Notes: generated from the sequence alone by a model not told the origin. Shown: positions 14,729 to 23,324, counted from the first letter of the stretch. The stretch: 34,996 nucleotides of DNA from Bacteroides sp. (GCA_011056635.1 DSEO01000101.1:1-34996), one strand, 5' to 3'. Numbers and translations are program-made.

Positions 14729-16428
14729 AATCGTTTCCGGAACAGGGCGGAAATGCTGGTCCCTGTCAGCCAGCCCGTCAGGATGAGGATGAGTGCCGAA
14801 ATGAAAGCCAGCAGGAGTTCCCCGCTCCGGATGAAGCCCGCCAGGTTCTCTCCCATGGCCCACAGGGTGAGGATCAGCACGGCTGCCATGGGAAGCAGGG
14901 TATATAAGACAGGGAGTTTCCTGGATGCCATGTAGACAGTCACCACCCCCAGCGCCAGTGCCGCCATCAGCTGGTTGAGCGACCCGAACAGCGGCCACAG
15001 CACCATGGCTCCCTGTCCCCCCGGCTTATAGAAAGTCATGGCCGCCGCGGCAAGCACGATGACAAGGGTGGCCACGTACCGGTTATGGAATGGCCTGCGC
15101 ACTTTCCCATCTTTCCCGGTGAATATTTCCTGGAGGGAGATCCGCTGGATCCGGGTGGCGGAATCCAGGGTCGTATTGGCAAATGATACGATGAAAACCA
15201 CCACGAAGGCCGCCCCGTACTTCACGGGAAGTCCGAAGGATGAAAAAAGATTGGCCGCACCGACAATGAATGCATCCAGCTTGGCAGCGAGCCCGTTGGC
15301 CGAAGACCAGCTTGCGTAATGGTGCTCAAAGGCAGCCAGTCCGGTGAACAGCTCTCCCCCGTCGTTCAGTCCCATTCCCAGTCCGGCGCCCACGGCCACG
15401 AGAACCAGCACGGCCAGGAAACTTTCCAGGATCATGGAACCGTAGCCAACGGGCAATGCATCTGCTTCCCTGTCCAGTTGCTTGACGGTGGTCCCGGAGC
15501 TGGCCAGGGAATGGAATCCGGATATGGCCCCGCAGGCAATGACGATGAAAAGCAGGGGTGCCAGGTCCGGGACATCACTTCCCGGCTGATACGCAGCGTG
15601 GTTGATGGCCGGAGCCGACATTTCGGGACGGGCAATGACCACCCCGAGGATCAAAAACAACATGGCCGCCATGAGCTGGTGGGAATTGATATAATCCCGG
15701 GGCTGCAGCAATTTCTGCACCGGGAGTGTGGATGCAATGAACACGTAGATAAAGAGCAGCACGCACCAGACCACCACGGATGTCTGACGGTCCCAGGGCA
15801 GGGAAACAGGCACCAGGATCCCCAGCAGCACAAAGGCATACAGCAGGAGAAGCGCGATGACCGAATAAAGCAGATCGTTCTTCCCTTTCCGGATCTGCCA
15901 GCCCAGCCATACAGCCACCGGGATCTGGAACCAGACAGGGATCACCGATTCGGGGTACATGACGAAGAGTGAACTGACGATCATGGCGAAAACCGCCAGC
16001 ACGATGAAGAGCAGCAGCTGCATGATAAACTGGAGTGCGTACCGGGTGGAGGGACCGATGATATCGCCTGTCATCTGTCCGATGGATCTTCCCCGGTTGC
16101 GGGCAGACACCACCAGGGTGGTGAAGTCGTGCACGGCCCCCATGAAGATACTGCCCATGAAAACCCACAGAAAAGCCGGCAGCCAACCCCAGATAATGCC
16201 GATGGCGGGTCCCACAATGGGACCCAGCCCCGCGATGGTGGTAAAATGGTGACCGAATACGATGTGGGGTTTCGTGGGTACATAATCCACGCCGTCTTCC
16301 AGCTCGTGGGCCGGCATTTTTTGCAGCCCGGAGATCTTCAGGATCTTCCTGCCGATGAACCTGCCGTAATACCTGTAGGCCAGCAGGTATCCGGCAATGG
16401 AGAGTATGACCAGGATCAGGCTGTTCAC
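14725..16428 (-). CDS. cstA: Carbon starvation protein CstA-family transporter
   Basis: A 567-residue inner-membrane protein with many hydrophobic segments along its length. CstA proteins take up peptides and/or pyruvate. Family motifs near the N-terminus are strong: YRYYGRFIGRKIL, DGVDYVPTKPHIVFGHHFTTIAGLGPIVGPAIGIIWGW, FMGAVHDFTTLVVSARNRGRSIG. Later GFHSLASSGTTVKQLDRE and FANTTLDSATRIQRISLQEIF are also typical. It lies 6 bp after the UPF0280 gene and so appears to be the last gene of the homocysteine-biosynthesis operon. The link between CstA and sulfur metabolism is read from position only. It ends 4 bp inside the convergent acylphosphatase gene. Confidence 0.95.
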   Translation of the reverse strand: MNSLILVILSIAGYLLAYRYYGRFIGRKILKISGLQKMPAHELEDGVDYVPTKPHIVFGHHFTTIAGLGPIVGPAIGIIWGWLPAFLWVFMGSIFMGAVHDFTTLVVSARNRGRSIGQMTGDIIGPSTRYALQFIMQLLLFIVLAVFAMIVSSLFVMYPESVIPVWFQIPVAVWLGWQIRKGKNDLLYSVIALLLLYAFVLLGILVPVSLPWDRQTSVVVWCVLLFIYVFIASTLPVQKLLQPRDYINSHQLMAAMLFLILGVVIARPEMSAPAINHAAYQPGSDVPDLAPLLFIVIACGAISGFHSLASSGTTVKQLDREADALPVGYGSMILESFLAVLVLVAVGAGLGMGLNDGGELFTGLAAFEHHYASWSSANGLAAKLDAFIVGAANLFSSFGLPVKYGAAFVVVFIVSFANTTLDSATRIQRISLQEIFTGKDGKVRRPFHNRYVATLVIVLAAAAMTFYKPGGQGAMVLWPLFGSLNQLMAALALGVVTVYMASRKLPVLYTLLPMAAVLILTLWAMGENLAGFIRSGELLLAFISALILILTGWLTGTSISALFRKRF

Positions 16429-16434
16429 AGGTCG

Positions 16435-17172
16435 TTAAGATAATATTTTTACTTCAAATTGCCCCCTGATCCCGATCTGATCCTCCACCACGATGGCGCA
16501 CCCGAGGATCTCCGGGATTGCCCCGGCTATGTCAAGCACCCGTTCAATTTCCCCGGCACCGGTGACCCGGTTGGCCAGGGAGGTGGCCCATGCATCGGCC
16601 AGCGGAGCGTTTTCGGTGATCACCGTGACCGCATCGGCACACCCGAAACTCAGTGAATGTCCCACCGTACCCGATGAAGTGCATACCCCCCAGGTGCCGG
16701 GCGTGAGCACAAGGGCAACCCTGTCGGACAGGACGGAAGATCCGGCATGGATCAGCGAGGTCAGGTCCGAAACATTCCGGATGAAGAGGTCTCCCCCGTT
16801 CTCCACCACAATTTCATTCAGGTTGTATTCCCGGATCAGCCGCAGTCCCACCCGCCCGGCAAAAAGTCCCGCCACAGCACTCATGGGTCCGGTCCCGCTC
16901 CGTTTCGAACACCGGAGCATGTCCTCAATTTCCTCAGGCACGTGACCTCCGCCGGGTACCGGTTCGAGGGAGCGGAGGAACAGGGGGCTTCCGGCCGCAT
17001 AATCCGTCACCACCTTCCTCAGCCTGAGAATCTCGTTTGCGGCAGTCCGGATCATCCCGTCACGGAAACTACCGTGCGGGACCCCGATATACAGGTCCGA
17101 TTCCTGGCTGGCGGTCCGGAAGAAAAAAAACCGGTCATGGTTCATGTCCCCCCGGTAGAACCTGGGCTGCAA
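16435..17172 (-). CDS. UPF0280 family (ApbE-like) protein
   Basis: A 245-residue protein without signal peptide. Recognisable UPF0280/ApbE-like stretches are SGTGPMSAVAGLFAGRVGLRLI, IVVENGGDLFIRN and GVCTSSGTVGHSLSFGCADAVTVI. UPF0280 members are found in methanogens and anaerobic bacteria, and from memory are linked genetically to the HcyBio plus NIL/ferredoxin pathway for homocysteine. Here it lies 14 bp after the NIL/ferredoxin gene, in the same operon. Biochemical role is uncertain; flavin or metal-cofactor handling is only suggested by its similarity to ApbE. The start chosen is the first ATG of the frame. Confidence 0.82.
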   Translation of the reverse strand: MQPRFYRGDMNHDRFFFFRTASQESDLYIGVPHGSFRDGMIRTAANEILRLRKVVTDYAAGSPLFLRSLEPVPGGGHVPEEIEDMLRCSKRSGTGPMSAVAGLFAGRVGLRLIREYNLNEIVVENGGDLFIRNVSDLTSLIHAGSSVLSDRVALVLTPGTWGVCTSSGTVGHSLSFGCADAVTVITENAPLADAWATSLANRVTGAGEIERVLDIAGAIPEILGCAIVVEDQIGIRGQFEVKILS

Positions 17173-17186
17173 TGACTTCTGTGTTG

Positions 17187-17609
17187 TCAGTTCACCCCGA
17201 AATTGAGTTCAAACAGCTGCAGGGGGCATGCCTTGATGCAGAGTTCACAGGCGATGCACCTTTCGGGCGAAAATTTCAGTTCCCGCGTGGCAGTGTCCAT
17301 GTCCAGGGCACCCGAGAAACAGACCGATGCACAGGCACCGCAGTGAATGCAGCGGGATTCCCTGAAAAGGATTGTCTTAATCACCGGGGATATCTGGATC
17401 TGTTTGTTGTCCAGGTACACAAGCGCTTCACGCACATTCGTTTCCTCTCCGCTCATCTCGATCAGCAGGTTCCCTTCCCTGCCATGGGTGATATCCGCAT
17501 TCAGGATGTTGATCATTACGTCATATTCCTTGATCAGGGTATAGGTAATGGGTTCATCGATGGCTTCCGCCGGGAATGTCAGCACCATTCTTTGTTTTGT
17601 CGTCTGCAT
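17187..17609 (-). CDS. NIL domain plus 2x[4Fe-4S] ferredoxin protein (homocysteine biosynthesis partner)
   Basis: A 140-residue cytoplasmic protein. Residues 1-80 form an NIL-type domain (VLTFPAEAIDEPITYTLIKEYDVMINILNADI), otherwise found in methionine ABC transporter ATPases. Residues 87-128 hold two complete cluster motifs, Cys87-90-93-97 and Cys118-121-124-128. From the literature as I remember it, this type works with the HcyBio protein to put sulfide into aspartate semialdehyde and make homocysteine, with the ferredoxin part supplying reduction. It sits between HcyBio (15 bp gap) and UPF0280 (14 bp gap). Confidence 0.9.
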   Translation of the reverse strand: MQTTKQRMVLTFPAEAIDEPITYTLIKEYDVMINILNADITHGREGNLLIEMSGEETNVREALVYLDNKQIQISPVIKTILFRESRCIHCGACASVCFSGALDMDTATRELKFSPERCIACELCIKACPLQLFELNFGVN

Positions 17610-17624
17610 GGCATTAAAATATGA

Positions 17625-18773
17625 TTACCTGATTATCAAAGGATTCAAGTCTTTCCGGTGAGGAAACGGCTCCACCGGCTCAGCGAGCAGAAACCTGCCT
17701 TCGGTCAATTCCTTTTTCAGCAGGTCCGCGATGATCCTTGCCCTGTGAAGACTGGAAAGGGATGCCGTCCTGATCTTTTTATGGTTCAGGGTGATCTCCC
17801 CCGACTGCAGTTCGGCATAGGTAACACGTCCCAGTTCCGGTTTGCCGGGATCACCGTAGTCCAGGATGCGGGTGGTGATCTGGTCATTCCTGATCATCAC
17901 CCTGGCCGCCATTTCCTCATCCAGCAACGGAATGGGAATGCCGATACCGATGAATATGGAAACCCCGTACTTCTCGAAATAGGCTGCTTTGATAAAATCC
18001 GGACGCATGGCTTTCGCATCGCCGATCACAGCCAGCGCCGCGGCATTTGAAACGGGAACCCCGTGCGCATTGGTTTCGGTATCCGTTTTAAACTGGGTAC
18101 CGAACCAGCTCACATAGCCGGTGGTCCCCCCCAGGAAAATACGCGTTCCCACACCGATGGTCCTCAGTTGCGGGTCGTTCAGCAGCGGGCTCAGTTCCCC
18201 GGAAGTGCTGTAATTGGCATTCCCCATTCTCGGCAGCAGGCTGCCCATATAGGTGTATTTGATCTGCCTGGAGGAATTCACGGCAGCCGGATAGTTCTGG
18301 TAGGCATTCCGCGGGTTGAACATGATCATGTCATTGATGTTCTCCCTGTTGATGGTAGTCCGGATATCCTTCAGGGGGTAACAGTCCGTTCCCTTGGCAT
18401 GGGCGATCAGCTCCACATCTTTTCCTTCCAGGAGTTCCTCGATGACGTGCGCCCCGCCGTAGGCAGGGTTTTCCGGGTGGGCTTCCGTGGCGCCTATATA
18501 CAGGTCCACTGCCGCCAGTCCCGTAAAAACAGGGACCCCGTTCAGTGTGGCCTTTTCCATCCGGATGGGCGGATCGGAGTGACCCACATTGATGAAGACC
18601 CCCGATGAACACATGGGGCTGAACGTGCCGGTGGTGACCACATCCACCTTTTCGGCAATTTCCCTGGCAGAACGGGACCGGCCCATTTCGGAAACTTCCT
18701 CTGCGGTGAGCACCACGGCATCTCCCCGTTTTATTTTTTCATTGATCTCCTGATAACTTTTCTGAATGGCCAT
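17625..18773 (-). CDS. Homocysteine biosynthesis protein (HcyBio, COG1900/DUF39)
   Basis: A 382-residue cytoplasmic protein. The HcyBio family is proposed to make homocysteine from aspartate semialdehyde and sulfide, bypassing O-acylhomoserine. Family-like stretches are VVTTGTFSPMCSSGVFINVGHSDPPIRM, YIGATEAHPENPAYGGAHVIEELL, AHAKGTDCYPLKDI and RIFLGGTTGYVSW. Only two cysteines occur, Cys55 and Cys131, and both sit in these conserved stretches, so they are likely catalytic. First gene of a four-gene operon. A -7 motif (18813-18820) lies about 40 bp upstream, leaving too short a leader for a SAM riboswitch. Confidence 0.9.
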   Translation of the reverse strand: MAIQKSYQEINEKIKRGDAVVLTAEEVSEMGRSRSAREIAEKVDVVTTGTFSPMCSSGVFINVGHSDPPIRMEKATLNGVPVFTGLAAVDLYIGATEAHPENPAYGGAHVIEELLEGKDVELIAHAKGTDCYPLKDIRTTINRENINDMIMFNPRNAYQNYPAAVNSSRQIKYTYMGSLLPRMGNANYSTSGELSPLLNDPQLRTIGVGTRIFLGGTTGYVSWFGTQFKTDTETNAHGVPVSNAAALAVIGDAKAMRPDFIKAAYFEKYGVSIFIGIGIPIPLLDEEMAARVMIRNDQITTRILDYGDPGKPELGRVTYAELQSGEITLNHKKIRTASLSSLHRARIIADLLKKELTEGRFLLAEPVEPFPHRKDLNPLIIR

Positions 18774-18812
18774 ATGTGTAAAGGTTCATTGATACCGGAA
18801 GGATGAAGTTGT

Positions 18813-18820
18813 CAAAGATA
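18813..18820 (-). promoter_or_regulatory. -7 promoter element for the HcyBio operon
   Basis: TATCTTTG on the minus strand fits TAnnTTTG and lies 39 bp upstream of ATG 18773. No TTTG is seen at the usual distance upstream. Confidence 0.5.
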
Positions 18821-18856
18821 ATTCATTTTGCCCGGAGGTATCCGGCTCACGGTAAT

Positions 18857-19708
18857 TTAGATGCTTTCAAAATCATCCGCCCGGATCCATCCCTCCCGGC
18901 CATCGATCACCCGGATGTTCCTCCAGCCGGTCACTTCCTCATTCAAACCCACCCGTGTCCCCTCATGGAGGATAAAAAGTTCGGTCCCCGATTCGCTCGG
19001 GGAACTTTTCACCACCACCGAGGGTGCTACGATGATGCCCGCATCGGGCCTGGTGATGTTCCGGTGCCGGGCAATCCCCGAGAACAGCGTGATCAGGAAG
19101 AACAGCAAACCGAAAAGCGCACTGAAAAAACCGGCTTTCTTCCATGTCAGCCGGCGGGCAAATAGGTACAGCACCACGCTGGCAAGCAAAAGGACAAATA
19201 ATGCCAGGGAGAGCATGCTCCAGGTGCGTTCGGGAAAGATCCTGACCAGTTTGTCGATCCAGGTCCGGATGAACAACCGGGGCACCTCCTCAAACGTATC
19301 CACCCGGTAACGGGATACGAACTCCAGGTTGTGGCGTGCATTCTCATGGAACGGATCCAGTTTCAGCGCTTTTTCATAATAGAGGATCGCATGCCCGATG
19401 TTGTTGGATCTGAATGCGGCATTGCCCATGTTGTAATACAGATCGGCCGACTCCAGGCCGGCATCCACCACCGCCCCGTAAACATCCAGCGCGGCTTCGA
19501 ACCCGCCATGCTGGTACAACCTGTTCCCGTGCCTGAAAAGGCTGTCCGGATGAAGATTTCCCGAAAGGAGACTGTCCGCCAGCATGCGATCCCGGTAGAG
19601 GCTGTCCGGAAGCAGGCTTTCCTGGCGAAGACTATCAGCCGGGGATGCCATTGCTCCGGGACTCCATGCAAACAGAAGGAATGGTATAAGACGTAACATC
19701 TTCATCAT
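18857..19708 (-). CDS. batE: BatE: TPR and SH3-like domain protein of the Bat operon
   Basis: A 283-residue protein: signal peptide (1-22), a linker of four 10-residue repeats each starting DSL (25-64), a TPR region (about 65-130, with LYYNMGNAAFRSNNIGHAILYYEKALKLDP), two membrane segments, and a C-terminal SH3b-like domain (GIIVAPSVVVKSSPS...WRNIRVIDGREGWI). This is the BatE layout. The Bat proteins were first linked to oxygen tolerance in Bacteroides fragilis, but the molecular role is unresolved; they likely form an envelope complex with VWA proteins. It overlaps batD by 4 bp and is the last gene of the operon. Confidence 0.85.
   Translation of the reverse strand: MMKMLRLIPFLLFAWSPGAMASPADSLRQESLLPDSLYRDRMLADSLLSGNLHPDSLFRHGNRLYQHGGFEAALDVYGAVVDAGLESADLYYNMGNAAFRSNNIGHAILYYEKALKLDPFHENARHNLEFVSRYRVDTFEEVPRLFIRTWIDKLVRIFPERTWSMLSLALFVLLLASVVLYLFARRLTWKKAGFFSALFGLLFFLITLFSGIARHRNITRPDAGIIVAPSVVVKSSPSESGTELFILHEGTRVGLNEEVTGWRNIRVIDGREGWIRADDFESI
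19517..19636 (-). repeat. Four 30-bp tandem repeats encoding DSL-start decapeptides in batE
   Basis: Residues 25-64 of BatE are DSLRQESLLP, DSLYRDRMLA, DSLLSGNLHP and DSLFRHGNRL, an exact 10-residue period with DSL in each unit. At the DNA level GACAGCCT or close variants recur every 30 bp. The repeats form the linker between signal peptide and TPR region. Confidence 0.8.
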
Positions 19709-21552
19709 AAACTGTTTTCCAGGTTTCTGATCAGCGATACCGCATCCCTGTAAAGCTGGTTCACATCACTTTTTTCCGATGAAGGGGCGAACCGTGAAAA
19801 CTCGCTTTCATCCAGGATCCTGAGAAACTCCTTCCTGATTTCCTCCTCCACTTCCCTGCGCCCGAGCTCCTCAAGGATCATGTCCCTGGAAAGCGCAGAA
19901 GTCTCGATGTTCAGCTTATCCCCCAGGTACCCCCAGATGGCTTTTCCCACTTCATCGTAAAACCCGTCCCGGTTCCCGGCCTTCCGGAACCTGTCAGCCA
20001 TCTTCAGCCGGATCCGCGCACTCCTGTTCGCCTGTCTGTTGCGCACCAGCTTCAGATCTGCATTCCTGCGTGCAAGGATGCGGATGAAGATGATCGCCAG
20101 CACAAAGATCAGCAGGGCCAGGGGATACAGCAGCCTGAACCAGCTTTTCCCCAGCAGCGTGCCGGCCAGCGGACGGAAGGGAGCCGGGGTACGGATAATG
20201 TCACGGATATCGGTGCCGATATCCTCTACGCTCTCCTGCATGATCCCCGGCACGTATACATTCCCCGGTGATTGGTCCGTTTCACCCTTGCGTACCGTGA
20301 ATGTAAACTCCCGTGTGGTGCCGGTCCGGTATTGTTTTGCCGCCGGATCGAACCAGGCAAACCGGACCGGTGCGATCCTGAACCTGCCTGCATGCCTCGC
20401 CACGATGGGGTATTCGAAGGTCACGGATCCGCTGATCCTGTTCCCCGAAGTGCTGGTATTCACCGACCGGGTCACCTCATAAAGGTCATGGTCCGGGGGA
20501 AGGTTCACATCCGGCTCGCCCAGCAAAGGCAGGTTCCCCGTGCCCCTGACGGTGATCCTGAGGCTGAGGGCTTCGTTGACCTCGATCTCCTCGGCCGAGA
20601 GCGACGCTTCCAGGGTAAAGCTGCCCACTCCCCCGGTGAACCCCTCCGGAGCCCCGGGGGGTAAAGGTTTCACATGGATGGTCACCGGATCCGTGAACAG
20701 TTTGACAGGCACTTCCTGGTAGCTGTCGAAGAAAGGATCATCGAAGAAATCATCGAATATGCTCCCTTGGCTTCGCCGCTGAACGCGCTGCGGGATCATC
20801 CATTCAGATTCATAGGGTGCGACGACCACCTCCCCTGTTTTCTGGGGGATCAGGATGTGCCGCTGGATAACCTGGGTCAGGTATTGCTGTCCCCCGATCA
20901 CCTGCCGCTGGGCGGTGGCATCCGGATCCACCGATACCCTGTAAAATCCCTCATAGGGAATATCCCTGGACGAAGAGGCAGGCCGGGTATTTACCCGGGT
21001 AAAAACTTTGAGTCCGGATACAAACTGCTCACCCACATAAACTTCCGTTTTGGATGGGATCACCCTCAGGAAGACGGGGGATGTTTCGCCTGGCTGATTG
21101 TCAGGCGCTGTGCCGGAAGGTGCAGCCTGACCGCCCCCCGGGGGTGTCCCTCCCGGACCGGCACCGCCGGCAGCTTCATTGACAGTAATCTGCACCTCAT
21201 TGGTCCTGTATTCCTTTCGCCCCACCTTTACCGTGGCGGGCGGAATGGTGAAGGTCCCCTTTACGGTGGCCCGCAGCACATGGGTATAGGTCACCGTTGT
21301 CTTCATGGTCATCTTCCCGTTGATCCATTGCGATTGAGAGGAATAGGAAGAAAATGGTCCGGCCAGGAGCTGAAAATCACCCAGCGGGGGAAGGGTCAGG
21401 GAGCCCTGTTCGGAACCTTCCACCACATACTGGAACTGCTCACCCACATTGACCACGGCTGGGGCGGATGCGGTAAAGACCGGGTCCTGTCCCCCCAGCG
21501 CCATGCTGAAGAGCAGTATGAGGGTGACCGATGGGAAAAACTTCAGCTTCAT
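19705..21552 (-). CDS. batD: BatD: large envelope protein of the Bat operon
   Basis: A 615-residue protein with signal peptide (LILLFSMALGGQ), a large extracytoplasmic part, one membrane helix (about 474-493) and a cytoplasmic tail of about 120 residues. BatD features are the N-terminal FTASAPAVVNVGEQFQYVVEGSEQG, repeated Ig-like segments (EVYVGEQFVSGLKVFTR, IEVNEALSLRITVRGTGNLPLLGEPDVNLP) and an acidic-aromatic motif FDDFFDDPFFDSY (265-278). A Gly/Pro-rich linker (about 128-155) joins the first two domains. The protein should span the inner membrane and face the VWA proteins BatA/BatB. It overlaps batE by 4 bp and follows batC by 9 bp. Confidence 0.9.
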   Translation of the reverse strand: MKLKFFPSVTLILLFSMALGGQDPVFTASAPAVVNVGEQFQYVVEGSEQGSLTLPPLGDFQLLAGPFSSYSSQSQWINGKMTMKTTVTYTHVLRATVKGTFTIPPATVKVGRKEYRTNEVQITVNEAAGGAGPGGTPPGGGQAAPSGTAPDNQPGETSPVFLRVIPSKTEVYVGEQFVSGLKVFTRVNTRPASSSRDIPYEGFYRVSVDPDATAQRQVIGGQQYLTQVIQRHILIPQKTGEVVVAPYESEWMIPQRVQRRSQGSIFDDFFDDPFFDSYQEVPVKLFTDPVTIHVKPLPPGAPEGFTGGVGSFTLEASLSAEEIEVNEALSLRITVRGTGNLPLLGEPDVNLPPDHDLYEVTRSVNTSTSGNRISGSVTFEYPIVARHAGRFRIAPVRFAWFDPAAKQYRTGTTREFTFTVRKGETDQSPGNVYVPGIMQESVEDIGTDIRDIIRTPAPFRPLAGTLLGKSWFRLLYPLALLIFVLAIIFIRILARRNADLKLVRNRQANRSARIRLKMADRFRKAGNRDGFYDEVGKAIWGYLGDKLNIETSALSRDMILEELGRREVEEEIRKEFLRILDESEFSRFAPSSEKSDVNQLYRDAVSLIRNLENSL

Positions 21553-21561
21553 GTCCTGAAT

Positions 21562-22284
21562 TTACCAATCCTTTTCTGTTTTGACCCTGGATGCAGCCGC
21601 TTTTTTCTCTTCCACTTTGTTCAGCACCTCCTGCTCCTGCTGTTCGATCGCTTCCAGCATTCTCCGGGCATCCTCCCGGGATATCTCCAGCGGCCGGGTT
21701 TGCTGCTCCTGCTGATCCGGCTGCTGAGGCTGGTCCTGTTGATCCTGCTGTTGCTGTTGGTCCTGTTGCTGATCCTGCTGATCCTGCTGATCCTGTTGCT
21801 GTTGGTCCTGTAGCTGATCCTGCTGCTGCTGATCCTGGCTCTGTGGTTGCTGCTCTTGCTCCTGCAGCTTCTTCTTCGCATAGGCCAGGTTGTATTTCGT
21901 ATCCATATCGGACGGATCGAGCCGGAGACTTTCTTTATAGGCTTCAATGCTCTGTTTGTACTGTTCCGATTCCAGCAGGCTGTTCCCGATATTGTGCCAG
22001 ACGTGGGCCAGGGTTTCCGGATCATCCACCCGGTCCGTCAGCGGCACATACTGTTTTACGGTCTCCTCAAATTTCTCCTGGCCGTACAGTGCGGCACCCG
22101 TGTTAAAATCAGCCACATAGGACTCCTGTTCCAGATCTCCCGCTTTCCTGAACAGCACTTCAGCTTCATTGTAGTCTCCCTGTTCATAAGCTTTCACGCC
22201 CTGGCGGATCACCTTCCGCTCATTCTGTCCCCAGGCTGCTGTCGCCGTCAGACAGGCAATCATCCCTATCATGAATCTTTTCAT
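21562..22284 (-). CDS. batC: BatC: TPR protein with Gln/Asp-rich low-complexity segment
   Basis: A 240-residue exported protein: signal peptide (FMIGMIACLTATAAWG), TPR units (about 22-135, with VWHNIGNSLLESEQYKQSIEAYKESLRLDP), then a segment made almost only of Q and D (141-196), and a charged C-terminal helix (ISREDARRMLEAIEQQEQEVLNKVEEKK). TPR plus a polar low-complexity tail is usual for BatC, which is thought to pair with other Bat proteins in the periplasm. It overlaps batB by 4 bp. Confidence 0.87.
   Translation of the reverse strand: MKRFMIGMIACLTATAAWGQNERKVIRQGVKAYEQGDYNEAEVLFRKAGDLEQESYVADFNTGAALYGQEKFEETVKQYVPLTDRVDDPETLAHVWHNIGNSLLESEQYKQSIEAYKESLRLDPSDMDTKYNLAYAKKKLQEQEQQPQSQDQQQQDQLQDQQQQDQQDQQDQQQDQQQQQDQQDQPQQPDQQEQQTRPLEISREDARRMLEAIEQQEQEVLNKVEEKKAAASRVKTEKDW
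21697..21864 (-). repeat. Low-complexity CAG/GAT repeat tract encoding the Gln/Asp-rich segment of BatC
   Basis: About 168 bp are built from imperfect CAG/CAA/GAT triplets, with recurring GATCAGCAGGATCAG-type units on the coding strand. The translated segment has runs of up to five Q broken by D. It opens long false reading frames on both strands. Confidence 0.85.
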
Positions 22285-23324
22285 CCTGCTGTCTTGAATG
22301 GATTAAATCTCTGCAAAAGCGCATTCTTCCTGGTCCGTATAAAGAATTCCAGAATCAGGAATAAAAGGGCAAAACCGGCGAAATACTGGAACCTTTCTGC
22401 GTACTCCGCAAATACGCGCGATTTCTGCTCCGTCTTCTGAAGCTTATCCAGTTCATCGAGCAGGCTGTTGATCCTGTCACCCGCAATATATGCCCCGTTG
22501 CCTGCCCTGGCCACTTCCACCAGCAGTTTCTCATTGAGTTTGCTTACCACCACCTGTCCCTCTTTGTCCCTTCGCTTCGCCGAACTGCCCGGTCTCAGCG
22601 GGATGGGCACCCCGTCAGGGTCTCCCAGTCCCACCGTGAACACCCGGATCCCCTGCTCCGCTGCCCGTGTTGCCTCTCCCACTGCATCATCCTCATGGTT
22701 CTCTCCGTCAGTGATCACCACGATACCCTTGCTGGAGGCGGATCCGCCCTCCGGTGTCTCCCCGGATACGGTCGAGAATGACCTGACAGCCAGCTTAATG
22801 GCAGAACCGATCGCGGTTCCCTGTTTGGATACCATATCGGGTCCCGCTCCGGCGAGGAACATCTTCACACTGGTATAATCGTCCGTTATGGGGATCTGGG
22901 TGTAGGCATCCCCGGCAAATACGATGAGACCGATCTTATCGTTGCTCATTCTGTCCACCATCCGGCGGATCATTTGCTTGGAACGTTCAAGCCGGGATGG
23001 CTGGACATCCTCAGCAAGCATGCTGTTGGAAACATCCAGTGCAATGATGATCTCCCTCCCCTTCTGTTCCACCTCCTCCAGCTTCGATCCCACCCGGGGT
23101 CCCGATGCAGCGATGATCAGCAGGGTGGTCCCGAGCAGGAGCAAAATGAATTTCCAGTGATGGGCCGGCCCGGAGGCATCGGGCATCAGTGTTCCCACCA
23201 GGCCCCTGTCCCCAATACGATCCAGTGAACGCCGGCGGTACCTCCAGTATACCAGGTAGCCTGCCAGCATCAGGATCACCGACAGCAAAAACCACAGAAT
23301 TTCTTTATGTGCGAACTGTATCAT
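22281..23324 (-). CDS. batB: BatB: VWA-domain membrane protein of the Bat operon
   Basis: A 347-residue inner-membrane protein. Membrane segments lie near 9-27 and 58-74 and near the C-terminus, around a von Willebrand factor A domain. The metal-site motif is DVSNS (97-101), followed by LERSKQMIRRMVDRMSNDKIGLIVFAGDAYTQIPIT and VVITDGENHEDD. It is paired with BatA, and both probably bind partners through a divalent metal ion on the periplasmic side. Overlaps batC by 4 bp; 24 bp after batA. Confidence 0.92.
   Translation of the reverse strand: MIQFAHKEILWFLLSVILMLAGYLVYWRYRRRSLDRIGDRGLVGTLMPDASGPAHHWKFILLLLGTTLLIIAASGPRVGSKLEEVEQKGREIIIALDVSNSMLAEDVQPSRLERSKQMIRRMVDRMSNDKIGLIVFAGDAYTQIPITDDYTSVKMFLAGAGPDMVSKQGTAIGSAIKLAVRSFSTVSGETPEGGSASSKGIVVITDGENHEDDAVGEATRAAEQGIRVFTVGLGDPDGVPIPLRPGSSAKRRDKEGQVVVSKLNEKLLVEVARAGNGAYIAGDRINSLLDELDKLQKTEQKSRVFAEYAERFQYFAGFALLFLILEFFIRTRKNALLQRFNPFKTAG

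Noticed and set aside
18774-18856. SAM riboswitch before the HcyBio operon
   Set aside because: The likely promoter leaves only about 30-40 nt of leader, too short, and no riboswitch-like helices are seen.
20674-22440. Long plus-strand frames opposite batD and batC
   Set aside because: They are shadows of the real minus-strand genes and are opened by the repeat tract; their translations are low-complexity (L- or A/P-rich).
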